The notes: a model not told the origin generated them from the sequence alone. A DNA stretch of 64,000 nt from Pseudidiomarina aquimaris (GCF_003987395.1 NZ_PIPT01000004.1:1-64000), one strand, 5' to 3'. Counted from the stretch's first letter, positions 30,936 through 40,364 are shown. Program-made: numbers and translations.

Positions 30936-32232
30936 TTGGTTTTTAGTGCTGCCCCAAAGCGCACCTTGGCAAGAGTTCCAGGCTGATGTTGATGCTGCGC
31001 GACACTGGCTACAGTCGCAAGCGGCACAGCGCTGGCTGTTGTTTGAACCTGATAGTTATCGTTGCGCCGTTTGGTTGTTTGCTTTACTTGCAGAAGACCG
31101 TCAAGCCGTGATGCCACAGAACCAGCAACAAGAGACGTTACGCTTGGTCGCTGAGGAGATTGAAGCGGCGTTACCGGCGCAAATTCCTGAACGCTCGAGT
31201 GAACAAGACGTTCGCCCACTGAGAGGTCCGCTGACGACCCCTCTCACGCTTTTTACATCTGGCTCGAGTGGCACACCACAAGCTATTCAAAAATCTGCAC
31301 GCCAACTCTTTAACGAAGTGCAAACACTTGAGGCGACCTTCGGCGAACGCGTCGGCGATGCTGCGGTGGTCACCACCATTTCTCACCAGCACATCTATGG
31401 GCTGTTGTTCACCCTGCTCTGGCCCATATGTTCAGGTCGTTGTTTAGTTCCTCAGCGAATCGAGTACCTGGAGCAATGGCAGCTTTATCACCAGCAAGCA
31501 GATAATTATTTATTGGTAAGTAGCCCTGCGCACCTCGACCGCTTTACTGAGCTGGAACACCTGCGCGAAGGTAGCGGTGATTTGCGCGCTGTTTTCTCCT
31601 CAGGAGGCCCACTCGCCGCCGCTGTACCTCAGCGTTTTCGAAATGCAGGTTTTCTCGCACCCATCGAGGTATACGGGAGCACCGAAACCGGCGGTATTGG
31701 CTGGCGTCAACGTAACCAAGGTGAACAAGCATTTCAACGCTTTGCAGGTATTAAGCTGACGGTCGATAGCGATAACCTATTACAAGTGCAATCGCCGCAC
31801 TTACCCGGTGAACAGGTTTACACTACCGCCGACAAAGTCGAGTTACTCGATGCGAATGAGTTTAAGGTTTTAGGCCGCGCCGATCGCATTGTGAAGATTG
31901 CCGAAAACCGGGTTTCACTCGCGGAATTAGAACATTTTTGTGAAACGCTGCCCTGGGTACGCCAAGCAAAATGTGTGCTGCTCCATCAGCCACGCAGCGC
32001 GCTCGGTTTGGTCGTGGTGTTAACGACATACGGCCAACAGCTCCTTGCCAGCGAAGGTCGCCTGTCGCTCCGTCGGCGTCTAAGAGAACACCTGCAACAA
32101 CGCTTCGATAAAGTCGTGTTACCGCGCAAATTCCGTTATGTTGAAGCAATACCTTGCAATAGCAGCGGCAAAACAACCTATGCCATGTTGCAAGCACTGT
32201 TTAACACTACCGATGCAGAAGGCGATGTATGA
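30910..32232 (+). CDS. apeH: ApeH-like AMP-dependent aryl/acyl ligase
   Basis: A 440-residue adenylate-forming ligase expected to activate the aryl starter acid with ATP and load it onto an ACP. Motifs are the P-loop LFTSGSSGTPQAIQKS, VYGSTETGGIGWRQ, the hinge GRADRIVKIAENRVSLAELE, and the catalytic lysine in NSSGKTTY near the end. It is shorter than acyl-CoA synthetases (over 500), consistent with ACP-loading ligases of APE clusters. The substrate is inferred from the ammonia-lyase encoded downstream. Confidence 0.85.
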   Translation: MWLKSDTTNWFLVLPQSAPWQEFQADVDAARHWLQSQAAQRWLLFEPDSYRCAVWLFALLAEDRQAVMPQNQQQETLRLVAEEIEAALPAQIPERSSEQDVRPLRGPLTTPLTLFTSGSSGTPQAIQKSARQLFNEVQTLEATFGERVGDAAVVTTISHQHIYGLLFTLLWPICSGRCLVPQRIEYLEQWQLYHQQADNYLLVSSPAHLDRFTELEHLREGSGDLRAVFSSGGPLAAAVPQRFRNAGFLAPIEVYGSTETGGIGWRQRNQGEQAFQRFAGIKLTVDSDNLLQVQSPHLPGEQVYTTADKVELLDANEFKVLGRADRIVKIAENRVSLAELEHFCETLPWVRQAKCVLLHQPRSALGLVVVLTTYGQQLLASEGRLSLRRRLREHLQQRFDKVVLPRKFRYVEAIPCNSSGKTTYAMLQALFNTTDAEGDV

Positions 32233-32594
32233 CAGTTCATTACCCTGAGTTTACGCAACTCTCCGAGAGCATTGATGAAAGCGGTCGTCGCCATTTACGT
32301 GCGCAGTTTGCAGTCACGCCTGACTGCCTGTATCTGCAGGGGCACTTCCCTGAGGCACCGCTGCTCCCCGGCGTAACCCAGCTCGACTGGGCCATTCAAT
32401 TGGCCGCTGACCACTGGCAAACGCCACGCACGGTTCGCACCATCGAAGTTTTAAAGTTTAATGACATGATTTTACCCAAAGCTGAGGTCACGCTTACTTT
32501 AGAGTGGAAACGCGATGATTGCGTCGTGTTTCGTTATCAACATAACGACAAAGCGTACTCCTCTGGGCGCTTAATTTTTAATTCCGCGGCCTAA
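32229..32594 (+). CDS. apeI: ApeI-like 3-hydroxyacyl-ACP dehydratase
   Basis: A 121-residue single-hotdog dehydratase with the FabA/FabZ-like active-site stretch GHFPEAPLLPGVTQLDWAIQ (His in GHFP). In described APE systems ApeI pairs with ApeP to dehydrate the beta-hydroxy intermediate in each elongation cycle. It overlaps the ligase stop by 4 bp (ATGA). Confidence 0.85.
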   Translation: MTVHYPEFTQLSESIDESGRRHLRAQFAVTPDCLYLQGHFPEAPLLPGVTQLDWAIQLAADHWQTPRTVRTIEVLKFNDMILPKAEVTLTLEWKRDDCVVFRYQHNDKAYSSGRLIFNSAA

Positions 32595-32596
32595 TT

Positions 32597-33340
32597 ATGC
32601 GTGCTTGTTTTATTATTCCAATCTACAACCATCATGAAACTATTGCCGCGACAGTCGCGGCGCTCATGCCCTATCAGCTACCGATTTTTATCGTTGATGA
32701 TGGCTCTGATAGCGCAACGAAACAAGTTCTCGCCGAATTAGTTGCGCGCACGCCTTTTTTGCAACTGCACACATTAGCTGAAAATACCGGTAAAGGTGGT
32801 GCGGTGATGGCCGGGCTGGCGCAGGCCCATGCCGCCGGAATGACCCACGGCTTGCAGATTGACGCTGATGGCCAACACGACACGCGGGACATACCTGAAT
32901 TCTGGCAGCAAGCAGAACGGTATCCAGAGGCACTTATTAGCGGCGCCCCGCAATACGATGCATCAATGCCAATGTCGCGCAAAATCGGGCGCAAGATCAC
33001 CCATTTCTGGGTACACATTGAAACACTTTCTCTGCGTGTCAAAGATACCATGTGCGGCTTTCGCGTCTATCCGCTTGAGACGACTTTGGCAACGATAGCC
33101 GAGCACCGTCCGGGGACTCGAATGGATTTTGATATTGAGATCATGGTGCGCATGTATTGGCGCGGAACCCCAATTCGCTTTATCCCCACACAAGTTATTT
33201 ACCCCGAGGGCGGTCGTTCACACTTTCAGGCGTTTGCTGATAATTGGCTTATTTCCAAAATGCATACACGCTTATTCTTTGGTATGTTGCGGCGCGCACC
33301 TCTACTTATCTGGCGTCGCCTGCGTGGGAGTTCAGTATGA
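32597..33340 (+). CDS. Family 2 glycosyltransferase (N-terminal half of ApeJ equivalent)
   Basis: A 247-residue GT-A glycosyltransferase with IIPIYNHHETIAATV, the nucleotide-binding DDGS (FIVDDGSDS), the metal-binding motif region LQIDADGQHD, and the acceptor segment MCGFRVYP. It resembles dolichol-phosphate-mannose-synthase-like GT2 enzymes. In E. coli-type clusters the corresponding ApeJ is, as I recall it, a fused glycosyltransferase-acyltransferase; here the two activities are separate, 4-bp overlapping genes. Likely role: glycosylating the lipid or polyene head. Confidence 0.8.
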   Translation: MRACFIIPIYNHHETIAATVAALMPYQLPIFIVDDGSDSATKQVLAELVARTPFLQLHTLAENTGKGGAVMAGLAQAHAAGMTHGLQIDADGQHDTRDIPEFWQQAERYPEALISGAPQYDASMPMSRKIGRKITHFWVHIETLSLRVKDTMCGFRVYPLETTLATIAEHRPGTRMDFDIEIMVRMYWRGTPIRFIPTQVIYPEGGRSHFQAFADNWLISKMHTRLFFGMLRRAPLLIWRRLRGSSV

Positions 33341-34311
33341 AGCATTGGGCGGCAACTGAAGAACGCGGCAGTTACCTCGGTATTCTGATTGTCCTGCGTG
33401 CCTATAAGTATGGCGGGCATGTACTGATGCGCTTAGTGCTCGCACCGGTCATTTTCTACTTTTTCCTAACCGGCGGGAATGCTCGACGTGCATCATTGGA
33501 CTATTTACGCCGACTCCACAACTTTAGTGGCGACGCTTCGCCGTTTGCTAGCGTACCGACTTGGCGTGACAGTTTGCGCCATTTTTGGCAATTCGGCTTA
33601 GCTTCATTAGAAAAAACCGATGCTTGGATTGGCCGCATTCGTAAACAGCATGTGCAAAACTGCGGCAATACTCATTTCCGTGATCTGGAGCAGCGGCCCG
33701 AGGGCGGGGTGTTGATTGGCAGTCACCTAGGTAATTTAGAAGTTGCCCGCGCAATTGCCAGCAGTAGCTATAGTAAACGCATGAATGTGCTGGTCTTTAC
33801 CGAGCATGCGCAAGCCTTTAACCGCGCGCTACGCGAGTTAAATCCCAATGTCACGGTGGATGTAATTCAGGTAACCAATATCGATATGGGACTGGCCATT
33901 ATGTTGCGCGAGCGCGTCGACCAAGGGGAATTTGTTGTCATTGTCGGCGACCGCACCTCGGTCACCGACCCGAGCCAAAGCGTTCACCATCATTTCCTCG
34001 GTAAACCTGCGCAATTTGCCATTGGCCCTTGGGTTTTGGCGAGTATTCTGGAGTGTCCGGTGTACTTTTTGTTCTGTCTACGCAATAGCACTGGCGCAGG
34101 CTATGATTTGCACTTAGATTTCGTCACTGCGCAACTGCAGTTACCGCGGCGCAGCCGCCAGCAACATATTGATGCTATTTTATCTCAGTACATCGCCAAG
34201 CTAGAGACGTTGTGTCGACACTACCCGTATCAGTGGTTTAATTTTTTCGACTTTTGGCAACAGCAGGAAACCGCAGCAACAACAGAAGGATCAGTAGGTA
34301 ATGCCGATTGA
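33337..34311 (+). CDS. LpxL-family acyltransferase (C-terminal half of ApeJ equivalent)
   Basis: A 324-residue acyltransferase of the HtrB/LpxL lipid A type, with an N-terminal hydrophobic anchor, the HxxxxE-like catalytic motif in GSHLGNLEVAR, and the later GDRTSV segment typical of this family. Start ATG 33337 overlaps the glycosyltransferase stop by 4 bp; an upstream in-frame ATG lies inside that gene and is rejected. Likely function: transferring the polyene acyl group to the outer-membrane lipid acceptor. Confidence 0.8.
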   Translation: MKHWAATEERGSYLGILIVLRAYKYGGHVLMRLVLAPVIFYFFLTGGNARRASLDYLRRLHNFSGDASPFASVPTWRDSLRHFWQFGLASLEKTDAWIGRIRKQHVQNCGNTHFRDLEQRPEGGVLIGSHLGNLEVARAIASSSYSKRMNVLVFTEHAQAFNRALRELNPNVTVDVIQVTNIDMGLAIMLRERVDQGEFVVIVGDRTSVTDPSQSVHHHFLGKPAQFAIGPWVLASILECPVYFLFCLRNSTGAGYDLHLDFVTAQLQLPRRSRQQHIDAILSQYIAKLETLCRHYPYQWFNFFDFWQQQETAATTEGSVGNAD

Positions 34312-35842
34312 AAATGTTCAGTTTGGTGGTAAACGCACGACCATCAACGATATTGTCCGCTTAAGTAAAGGTGAGGCACAAGCCCAGCTCAGCGAAGATC
34401 CAAGCTTGCGCGAGCGCATCGCAGCTGGCACTCGTTTTCTCGATACCCTACTGCGTGAAGATGGCGTTATTTATGGCGTGACAACCGGTTACGGCGATAG
34501 CTGCACGGTGACGGTTCCAACCGAACTGGCGCACGAGCTGCCTATTCATTTAACGCGATTTCATGGCTGTGGCTTAGGTCGGCATTTCGACGCCAGCAGT
34601 GTACGCGCAATCTTAGCGACGCGACTTTGCTCTCTCGCCCAAGGCTACTCAGGGGTAAGCTGGGAACTCCTAGAGCGGTTGGTGGTGATGCTTAACGAAG
34701 GCGTGCTCCCACTCATCCCCGAAGAAGGAAGTGTCGGCGCGAGTGGCGATCTCACTCCGTTATCCTATGTCGCTGGAGCGCTTATTGGCGAACGCGATGT
34801 GCACTTTAACGGCACCACAATGAATAGCAAAGAAGCCTTCGCTAAACTTGACCTACTGCCGCTGCAGTTACGCCCCAAAGAAGGCTTGGCCATCATGAAT
34901 GGTACTGCGGTGATGACCGCGCTTGCATGCCAAGCATGGCATCGTGCCGACTACTTAAGCCGTTTGTCCGCCCGGGTGACGGCACTTGCAAGTATTGCGC
35001 TTGATGGCAACAGTAACCATTTTGACGAACTGCTGTTTGCGGTAAAACCGCATCGCGGTCAGCAAGATGTCGCACGCTGGATCCAGCAAGATATTAATCA
35101 TGTTGAACATCCGCGTAACTCGGATCGACTGCAGGACCGCTATTCTATTCGCTGCGCTCCGCACATTATCGGCGTTTTACGTGATGCGCTACCTTGGTTT
35201 GCTGAAACCATCGAAAATGAACTCAACAGCGCCAATGACAACCCCATAATTGATGGTATTGGCGAACACGTACTCCATGGCGGGCATTTCTACGGTGGGC
35301 ACATCGCGATGGTAATGGACAGCATGAAAACCGCCGTTGCCAATCTGGCTGATTTACATGATCGCCAAATGGCGCTGCTCATGGACACTAAAATGAATAA
35401 TGGCCTGCCGGCGAATTTGTCGGCGGCAAGCGGTCCGCGCGCCAGTATTAACCACGGTTTCAAAGCTGTGCAAATCGGCTGCTCGGCATGGACCGCCGAA
35501 GCCCTTAAGCTGACTATGCCAGCAAGTGTCTTTTCCCGCTCTACCGAGTGCCATAATCAAGACAAAGTAAGCATGGGCACTATTGCCGCACGCGATTGTC
35601 TACGTGTCTTAGAGCTGACTGAGCAAGTACTCGTTGCGACACTCCTAGCAGCCTATCAAGGGGTGCAGTTGCGCCGCCAAGCGACGCCTGAGCTTCGTCA
35701 ACCAGCTGCCGTGGTAGAAGCTATGTTAGCCGATATAGCTAATGACTTCGCCTTGGTCGACGAAGATCGCCCGTTGGAAGCTGAGTTACGTTACTGGCTG
35801 GAGCAAACAAGACAGCAACGCTGGGAACTCTACAAGGATTAA
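34301..35842 (+). CDS. Aromatic amino acid ammonia-lyase (HAL/TAL family)
   Basis: A 513-residue MIO enzyme that removes ammonia from an aromatic amino acid to give an aryl-acrylate. Ala147-Ser148-Gly149 in GSVGASGDLTPL form the MIO cofactor. Tyr58 (IYGVTTGYGD) is the expected catalytic base. Other active-site parts are NGTAVMT, YSIRCAPHIIG and NSANDNPI. The selectivity pair aligned with His89-Leu90 of Rhodobacter TAL is Phe87-His88, neither the TAL pair nor the Ser-His of histidase. Placement in the operon supports making the polyene starter (cinnamate or coumarate) rather than histidine breakdown. No other hut genes are present. Confidence 0.85.
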   Translation: MPIENVQFGGKRTTINDIVRLSKGEAQAQLSEDPSLRERIAAGTRFLDTLLREDGVIYGVTTGYGDSCTVTVPTELAHELPIHLTRFHGCGLGRHFDASSVRAILATRLCSLAQGYSGVSWELLERLVVMLNEGVLPLIPEEGSVGASGDLTPLSYVAGALIGERDVHFNGTTMNSKEAFAKLDLLPLQLRPKEGLAIMNGTAVMTALACQAWHRADYLSRLSARVTALASIALDGNSNHFDELLFAVKPHRGQQDVARWIQQDINHVEHPRNSDRLQDRYSIRCAPHIIGVLRDALPWFAETIENELNSANDNPIIDGIGEHVLHGGHFYGGHIAMVMDSMKTAVANLADLHDRQMALLMDTKMNNGLPANLSAASGPRASINHGFKAVQIGCSAWTAEALKLTMPASVFSRSTECHNQDKVSMGTIAARDCLRVLELTEQVLVATLLAAYQGVQLRRQATPELRQPAAVVEAMLADIANDFALVDEDRPLEAELRYWLEQTRQQRWELYKD

Positions 35843-35844
35843 GC

Positions 35845-36255
35845 ATGTTTGAAGCGCGTTTAAAGATTAACGTCCCGTTTTTTGATGTCGACGCCATGCA
35901 CGTGGTTTGGCATGGCCATTATGTGAAGTACATGGAAATGGCCCGCAGCGAATTGCTGCGCCAATTTGATTATGACTACCCCACCATGAAAGCCAACGGC
36001 CATATTTGGCCCATCGTCGATTTGCGCGTCAAATATGTGGCGTCTGCGCGTTACGGCCAAGATATAGAAGTCCTCGCAAAACTTACCGAGTGGGAACACC
36101 GCTTACGCATTGATTACGTGATTCGTTGTTGCGACACACAAAAAGTGCTGACGAAAGCGACCAGTATCCAAGTAGCAGTGGCGATCGACACAGAAGAGAT
36201 GTTGTTTGAGTCACCGGATATCTTGTTCGAGAAATTGGGAGTAACGCGCTCATGA
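35845..36255 (+). CDS. apeK: ApeK-like hotdog thioesterase
   Basis: A 136-residue 4-hydroxybenzoyl-CoA/YbgC-type thioesterase. The active-site region is VPFFDVDAMHVVWHGHYVKY, with the family's conserved Asp (FDVDAM), followed by MARSELL. It probably releases or edits ACP-bound chains during polyene synthesis. It lies 2 bp after the ammonia-lyase and overlaps the LolA-like gene by 4 bp. Confidence 0.85.
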   Translation: MFEARLKINVPFFDVDAMHVVWHGHYVKYMEMARSELLRQFDYDYPTMKANGHIWPIVDLRVKYVASARYGQDIEVLAKLTEWEHRLRIDYVIRCCDTQKVLTKATSIQVAVAIDTEEMLFESPDILFEKLGVTRS

Positions 36256-36827
36256 TGGCGTCACAGGCGCTAAGGATGTTGCTTTCTCTCTTACTGAGCG
36301 CTGTTTTGCTCGGCTCTGAAGCACGCACGGAAGAACCCCAATTAGCGCCCGAGGTAGTTGAATTTCTCCAACAGCAACAACAGCCTCTACCGTTCGTTGT
36401 AGAGTTCGAGCAAAAGCGTACCATTCAAGGTTTACCACGACCGTTGCTGAGCTCTGGTCAATTGACCATTGCCGCCGACGAAGTGATTTGGCATACCCAA
36501 CAACCCCTTGATCAGAAGCTCGTCATCAACGCAACGGGGATCCACAGCGATGAACAACCGAAGCTGCGTGGTAGCGAAGTTATCGCCGAATTGTTACTCG
36601 CTGTGCTGCAAGGCGACGCTAATGCTATTGCGCGCAACTTCGCCACGGAGCTACAAGAGGAATGCTTGGTTTTGACCCCAAAACTACAGCAGCTTCAGCA
36701 ATTTGTCGCCAGCATTGAAAGTTGTGGCGTGGCGGCCATCGAAACCATTCGCTTAGTCGAGCAACAAGGGAATCAAAGCGTGATTAGCTTCCAACCAAAG
36801 GCTGCAGTCGGTGTTGAGGCTCAATAG
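36252..36827 (+). CDS. apeL: ApeL-like LolA-type lipoprotein carrier protein
   Basis: A 191-residue exported protein with a signal peptide (cleavage near residue 25) and a LolA-like fold: the segment VEFEQKRTIQGLPRPLLSSGQLTI resembles the start of LolA and the DUF1439-type carriers found in APE clusters. Likely role: carrying the hydrophobic polyene lipid across the periplasm after the MMPL exporter. It overlaps its neighbours by 4 and 17 bp. Confidence 0.8.
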   Translation: MMASQALRMLLSLLLSAVLLGSEARTEEPQLAPEVVEFLQQQQQPLPFVVEFEQKRTIQGLPRPLLSSGQLTIAADEVIWHTQQPLDQKLVINATGIHSDEQPKLRGSEVIAELLLAVLQGDANAIARNFATELQEECLVLTPKLQQLQQFVASIESCGVAAIETIRLVEQQGNQSVISFQPKAAVGVEAQ

Positions 36828-39093
36828 GCTTACCGCGTGGTTGCTTATCGGCCTTCTTAGTTTGGTCGCAGCAGCTTTATTATGGTTACGTCTGCCATCC
36901 GTCATGTGGCAAAGCAGCTTGGTCGATACTTTACCGCAAGAAGCAGACCCAGCTCACCAAGTTTATGTTGCGCAGCAGCAGCCTAATGAGCAACGCTTTA
37001 TGCTAATGTTCACTGTTGGCAAGGAAGATGCTGAATTATTTTCAACGGCATTGCGCCAGCAGCTCGCGCAACTTAGTCAAGGTGAACCAGAGATTCTTCC
37101 ACTTGGGCAAACTGGTGGTGAGGACTTCCTGCAAACGTATACCGCCACTGCGGGACAGTGGGCCACGTCAGGGGACTTGCAGCTCTTACAGAATCAGCCA
37201 CAGCAATTGATTGCGCAAGCCCAGCAGCGTCTGCAGCAGCCAATCCCGCTATGGATGGACATTCGCCAAGATCCCCTGTTATTGAGTCAACGCTTCGTTG
37301 AGGCGCTACCCGACCCACTGCCAGGTTTCGAACATCAAGCACCACTTTATGTTCGCAGCTCAGCGACGCAAACAACGTTTTTAGTCGCCTTGACCAGTTC
37401 AGCCGACACTCTTAGTCAAGCTAATGCACGCGCTATCGTTGCACGGGTTGACGCTATGCTTGCTTCGCTTGACGAAACAGAGCTACCGCATCAGGTGACC
37501 CGCAGCGGCCTAGTCTTTCATACCGACGCGGCCGCGAGTCAAGCTAAGCTCGAAATCACTTGGTTTGGTGGCCTATCGTTAATGTTCGTACTCATCTTAC
37601 TTGCCCTCGTATTTCGTTCATTTCAGCACTTGGTCTATAGCATGTTGGTGTTGGGCGTCTCCACTCTCGTTGGCGTAACCGCTGTAGTTTGGTTTTTCAG
37701 CGCGCCGCATGTGTTGACCATGGTCTTCGCTACAACCCTGATTGGGCTTTGTATTGATTATGTTTTTCATGCCAGCATCGGTGCCAGTCATGGCAGCAAC
37801 AACTGGCGACACGTCGTGCCAGCCTTGCTGCTCGGTGCCGGGACAACCATTGTTGGCTTCTTGCTCCTAACGCTTCTGTCACTGCCATTACTACAACAAC
37901 TTGGTATATTTATGGCAGCCGCTTTGGTGACAGTTGCTGGACTCGTTTTGCTTATTCCACAGTTGGGAATAAACAAAGCGCCAACGGCTTCTTGGCAACG
38001 CCTACACTTTGCAGCCGCAGAATTCTTCCAGCGCTTTTCACCACGATTCCGAGCAAGCTTTCTATTGCTTCTAGCTGTTGCTAGCGCTGTTGCTGTATGG
38101 CAGAACTACCGCAGTGATGACTCGGTGCGCTTACTGGCAACATCAACCCCTGAGTTGCTGGCACAGGAACAACACATGCGTGCGCAGACACAAGCGTTTT
38201 ACGACGCTGACGTGATTTTGCTGCAAGCGCCGACAGCAAGTGAACTTCAGCAGCGCTATGCAGCGGTACACGAACACCTCGCGCAATGGCAGCAACAAGG
38301 TTGGCTGAGTGGCTGGCAAAGCTGGTACGACTACGTCCCCACTCCACAGCAACGCCAGCAAACAATGGCTACATTGCAGAAGCTATGGCTAACAAAGGCA
38401 GGGGAAACCTACCTTGCCTGGCTCGGTATCGATGCCCCCGAAGCCCTTCAACGCGAGACTTCAGCCCTGCCTCGGCATCCACTGCAGCAAGACTTTATTT
38501 ATCTCGCAGCGACTGCAGACTCACCTGCTGTTGGCGTGATTCGACTGCGAGGTATTACACAGCATGAAAAACTTACCGAAGCGCTAGCAACTTTCAGCGG
38601 GGCTGAACTATACAATCCGTTGACCCAAGCCAGCGACGCTTTGGGCCATTACCGAAATCAACTTATGTGGTGGATGGCCGGATTACTATTATTACTATTT
38701 GCGATTTTGTCTTGGCGCTTGCCGCAAGCAAACTGGCAGCGACGTTGCCTTATGAGCCTTCAAGTCAACGCGGTGATTGTAACAGCACTTAGTAGTGCCT
38801 TAGCGATTGCCGCATTGTGGCAACCGCTAAATGCTTTTCACCTGGTCGGTGCCATGTTAGTGATCGTGCTCGGTATTGATTATGGCATCTTCTGTGCGAG
38901 CCGAATTCAACGGGGGCACGCCTTGCAAGCCATTAGTATTTCGGCGTTAACGACCATGTTTGCGTTTGGTGCACTTAGCTTTAGTCAAACTGCTGCCATC
39001 GCAGCATTCGGTACCACCGTTTTGATTGGCGTAGCGGTTACGGCTGTACTCGTACCATTGCTGCCGACTGCAAATTCAACTCACTCTGTGTAA
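36811..39093 (+). CDS. apeM: ApeM-like MMPL/RND-family lipid exporter
   Basis: A 760-residue inner-membrane transporter with two repeats, each of one helix, a periplasmic domain and five helices. The helices lie at about 7-27, then 250-390, then 415-435, then 610-755. Conserved membrane segments include TTLIGLCIDYVFHASIG and MLVIVLGIDYGIFCASR with buried Asp-Tyr pairs. MMPL proteins export lipids, consistent with moving the polyene lipid out of the inner membrane. The start is GTG 36811, inside apeL. Confidence 0.85.
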   Translation: MLRLNRLTAWLLIGLLSLVAAALLWLRLPSVMWQSSLVDTLPQEADPAHQVYVAQQQPNEQRFMLMFTVGKEDAELFSTALRQQLAQLSQGEPEILPLGQTGGEDFLQTYTATAGQWATSGDLQLLQNQPQQLIAQAQQRLQQPIPLWMDIRQDPLLLSQRFVEALPDPLPGFEHQAPLYVRSSATQTTFLVALTSSADTLSQANARAIVARVDAMLASLDETELPHQVTRSGLVFHTDAAASQAKLEITWFGGLSLMFVLILLALVFRSFQHLVYSMLVLGVSTLVGVTAVVWFFSAPHVLTMVFATTLIGLCIDYVFHASIGASHGSNNWRHVVPALLLGAGTTIVGFLLLTLLSLPLLQQLGIFMAAALVTVAGLVLLIPQLGINKAPTASWQRLHFAAAEFFQRFSPRFRASFLLLLAVASAVAVWQNYRSDDSVRLLATSTPELLAQEQHMRAQTQAFYDADVILLQAPTASELQQRYAAVHEHLAQWQQQGWLSGWQSWYDYVPTPQQRQQTMATLQKLWLTKAGETYLAWLGIDAPEALQRETSALPRHPLQQDFIYLAATADSPAVGVIRLRGITQHEKLTEALATFSGAELYNPLTQASDALGHYRNQLMWWMAGLLLLLFAILSWRLPQANWQRRCLMSLQVNAVIVTALSSALAIAALWQPLNAFHLVGAMLVIVLGIDYGIFCASRIQRGHALQAISISALTTMFAFGALSFSQTAAIAAFGTTVLIGVAVTAVLVPLLPTANSTHSV

Positions 39094-39107
39094 AGGGAAT
39101 TCGTCGC

Positions 39108-40364
39108 GTGTCTCAAGTTCAACCCCATTACGACGTGATCATAATTGGCGCTGGCCCCTCAGGTGCCGCGGCTGCGTCGCTTCTCGCGCAAGCAAATAAA
39201 AATGTCTTAGTACTCGAAAGACAACATTTTCCACGCTTTTCGATCGGCGAAAGCCTGTTACCTCAGTGCATGATGTACTTAGAAGAAGCAGGTTTGCGCG
39301 AAGTAGTTGAGGCGAATGCTCAAGAGCTCGGTTTTCAGTTTAAAGACGGTGCCGCATTTTATCGGGACGGTGAACATACTTTGTTTGATTTTACCGCTAA
39401 GTCATCAAATGGCCCAGGCACGACCTACCAAGTGAAGCGCGAAAAATTTGATCAATTACTGATTGAACAAGCCCGTAACTACGGTGCAGAGGTGCGCCAT
39501 GGCATGCAAGTGGAGCAAGTGACGCTCGCCAACGACGGCGGCCCGACGAGTCTTAGCGTTCGCAACCTCGAAGATGACAGCGAACAGCAGTTGAGTTGCG
39601 ATTTCTTGCTTGATGCGAGCGGATTTGGCCGCGTGCTACCGCGACTTCTCGATCTTGAGTACCCATCGGATTTTCCGGTTCGCCAGGCAGCCTTTTGTCA
39701 TGTCAAAACCGACCTTGCGCACCCCAAGTTTGATCGCAATAAAATTCTTATCACGGTGCATCCCACCAACCCTGAAATATGGTTTTGGTTGATCCCCTTT
39801 GCCGATGGCACGGCCAGCTTGGGCGTGGTCGGCAGCGAGCGCTTCTTCACTGACGATAATGGTGCTGCGGCGGCGCTGTGGAACAAAGTCAATGATGAGC
39901 CCTACTTGCTTGCGGTGTTGGGCGACTATCAAGTGATTCGCGATGAGCAATTGATCACTGGCTATTCGGCGAACGTCAAACAACTTCACGGTGATGGCTT
40001 TGCCCTCCTTGGCAACGCTGGTGAGTTTCTCGACCCAGTCTTTTCCTCCGGTGTCACGATTGCACTGAAGTCTGCAGTGATGGCGGTACCGCTCGTTTTG
40101 CGTGAGTTACAGGGCGAGACAGTCGATTGGCAAAATGAATACAGTGTCCCCTTACGTAAGGGCATCGATACCTTCCGAACCTACGTTAAAGGCTGGTACG
40201 ATTGCTCATTCCAAGACGTGATTTTTTACCCCCACCAACAAGAGACGATTAAGCAAATGATTTGCTCAATTTTAGCAGGCTATGCGTGGGACTTAACCAA
40301 CCCGTTTGTGCGAGAAAGTGAACGGCGTTTGCGAGTAGTGACAGAATTATGCCAAGAATCTTAA
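39108..40364 (+). CDS. FAD-dependent oxidoreductase, flavin-halogenase-like
   Basis: A 418-residue flavoprotein of the tryptophan/phenol halogenase superfamily. It shows the FAD loop IIGAGPSGAAAASLL (about 12-26), FPRFSIGESLLP, Lys79 in FQFKDGAAF (aligned with the catalytic lysine region of phenolic halogenases), and W225-F-W-L-I-P230, which fits the WxWxIP halogenase motif. A brominated or chlorinated aryl head, as in xanthomonadin, is therefore possible. Some relatives are hydroxylases or reductases, so the reaction is open. The start is GTG 39108. Confidence 0.75.
   Translation: MSQVQPHYDVIIIGAGPSGAAAASLLAQANKNVLVLERQHFPRFSIGESLLPQCMMYLEEAGLREVVEANAQELGFQFKDGAAFYRDGEHTLFDFTAKSSNGPGTTYQVKREKFDQLLIEQARNYGAEVRHGMQVEQVTLANDGGPTSLSVRNLEDDSEQQLSCDFLLDASGFGRVLPRLLDLEYPSDFPVRQAAFCHVKTDLAHPKFDRNKILITVHPTNPEIWFWLIPFADGTASLGVVGSERFFTDDNGAAAALWNKVNDEPYLLAVLGDYQVIRDEQLITGYSANVKQLHGDGFALLGNAGEFLDPVFSSGVTIALKSAVMAVPLVLRELQGETVDWQNEYSVPLRKGIDTFRTYVKGWYDCSFQDVIFYPHQQETIKQMICSILAGYAWDLTNPFVRESERRLRVVTELCQES

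Noticed and set aside
34301-35842. Histidine utilisation (hut) locus
   Set aside because: No hutU, hutI, hutG or hutC is nearby, and the gene lies inside the polyene operon with overlapping neighbours.
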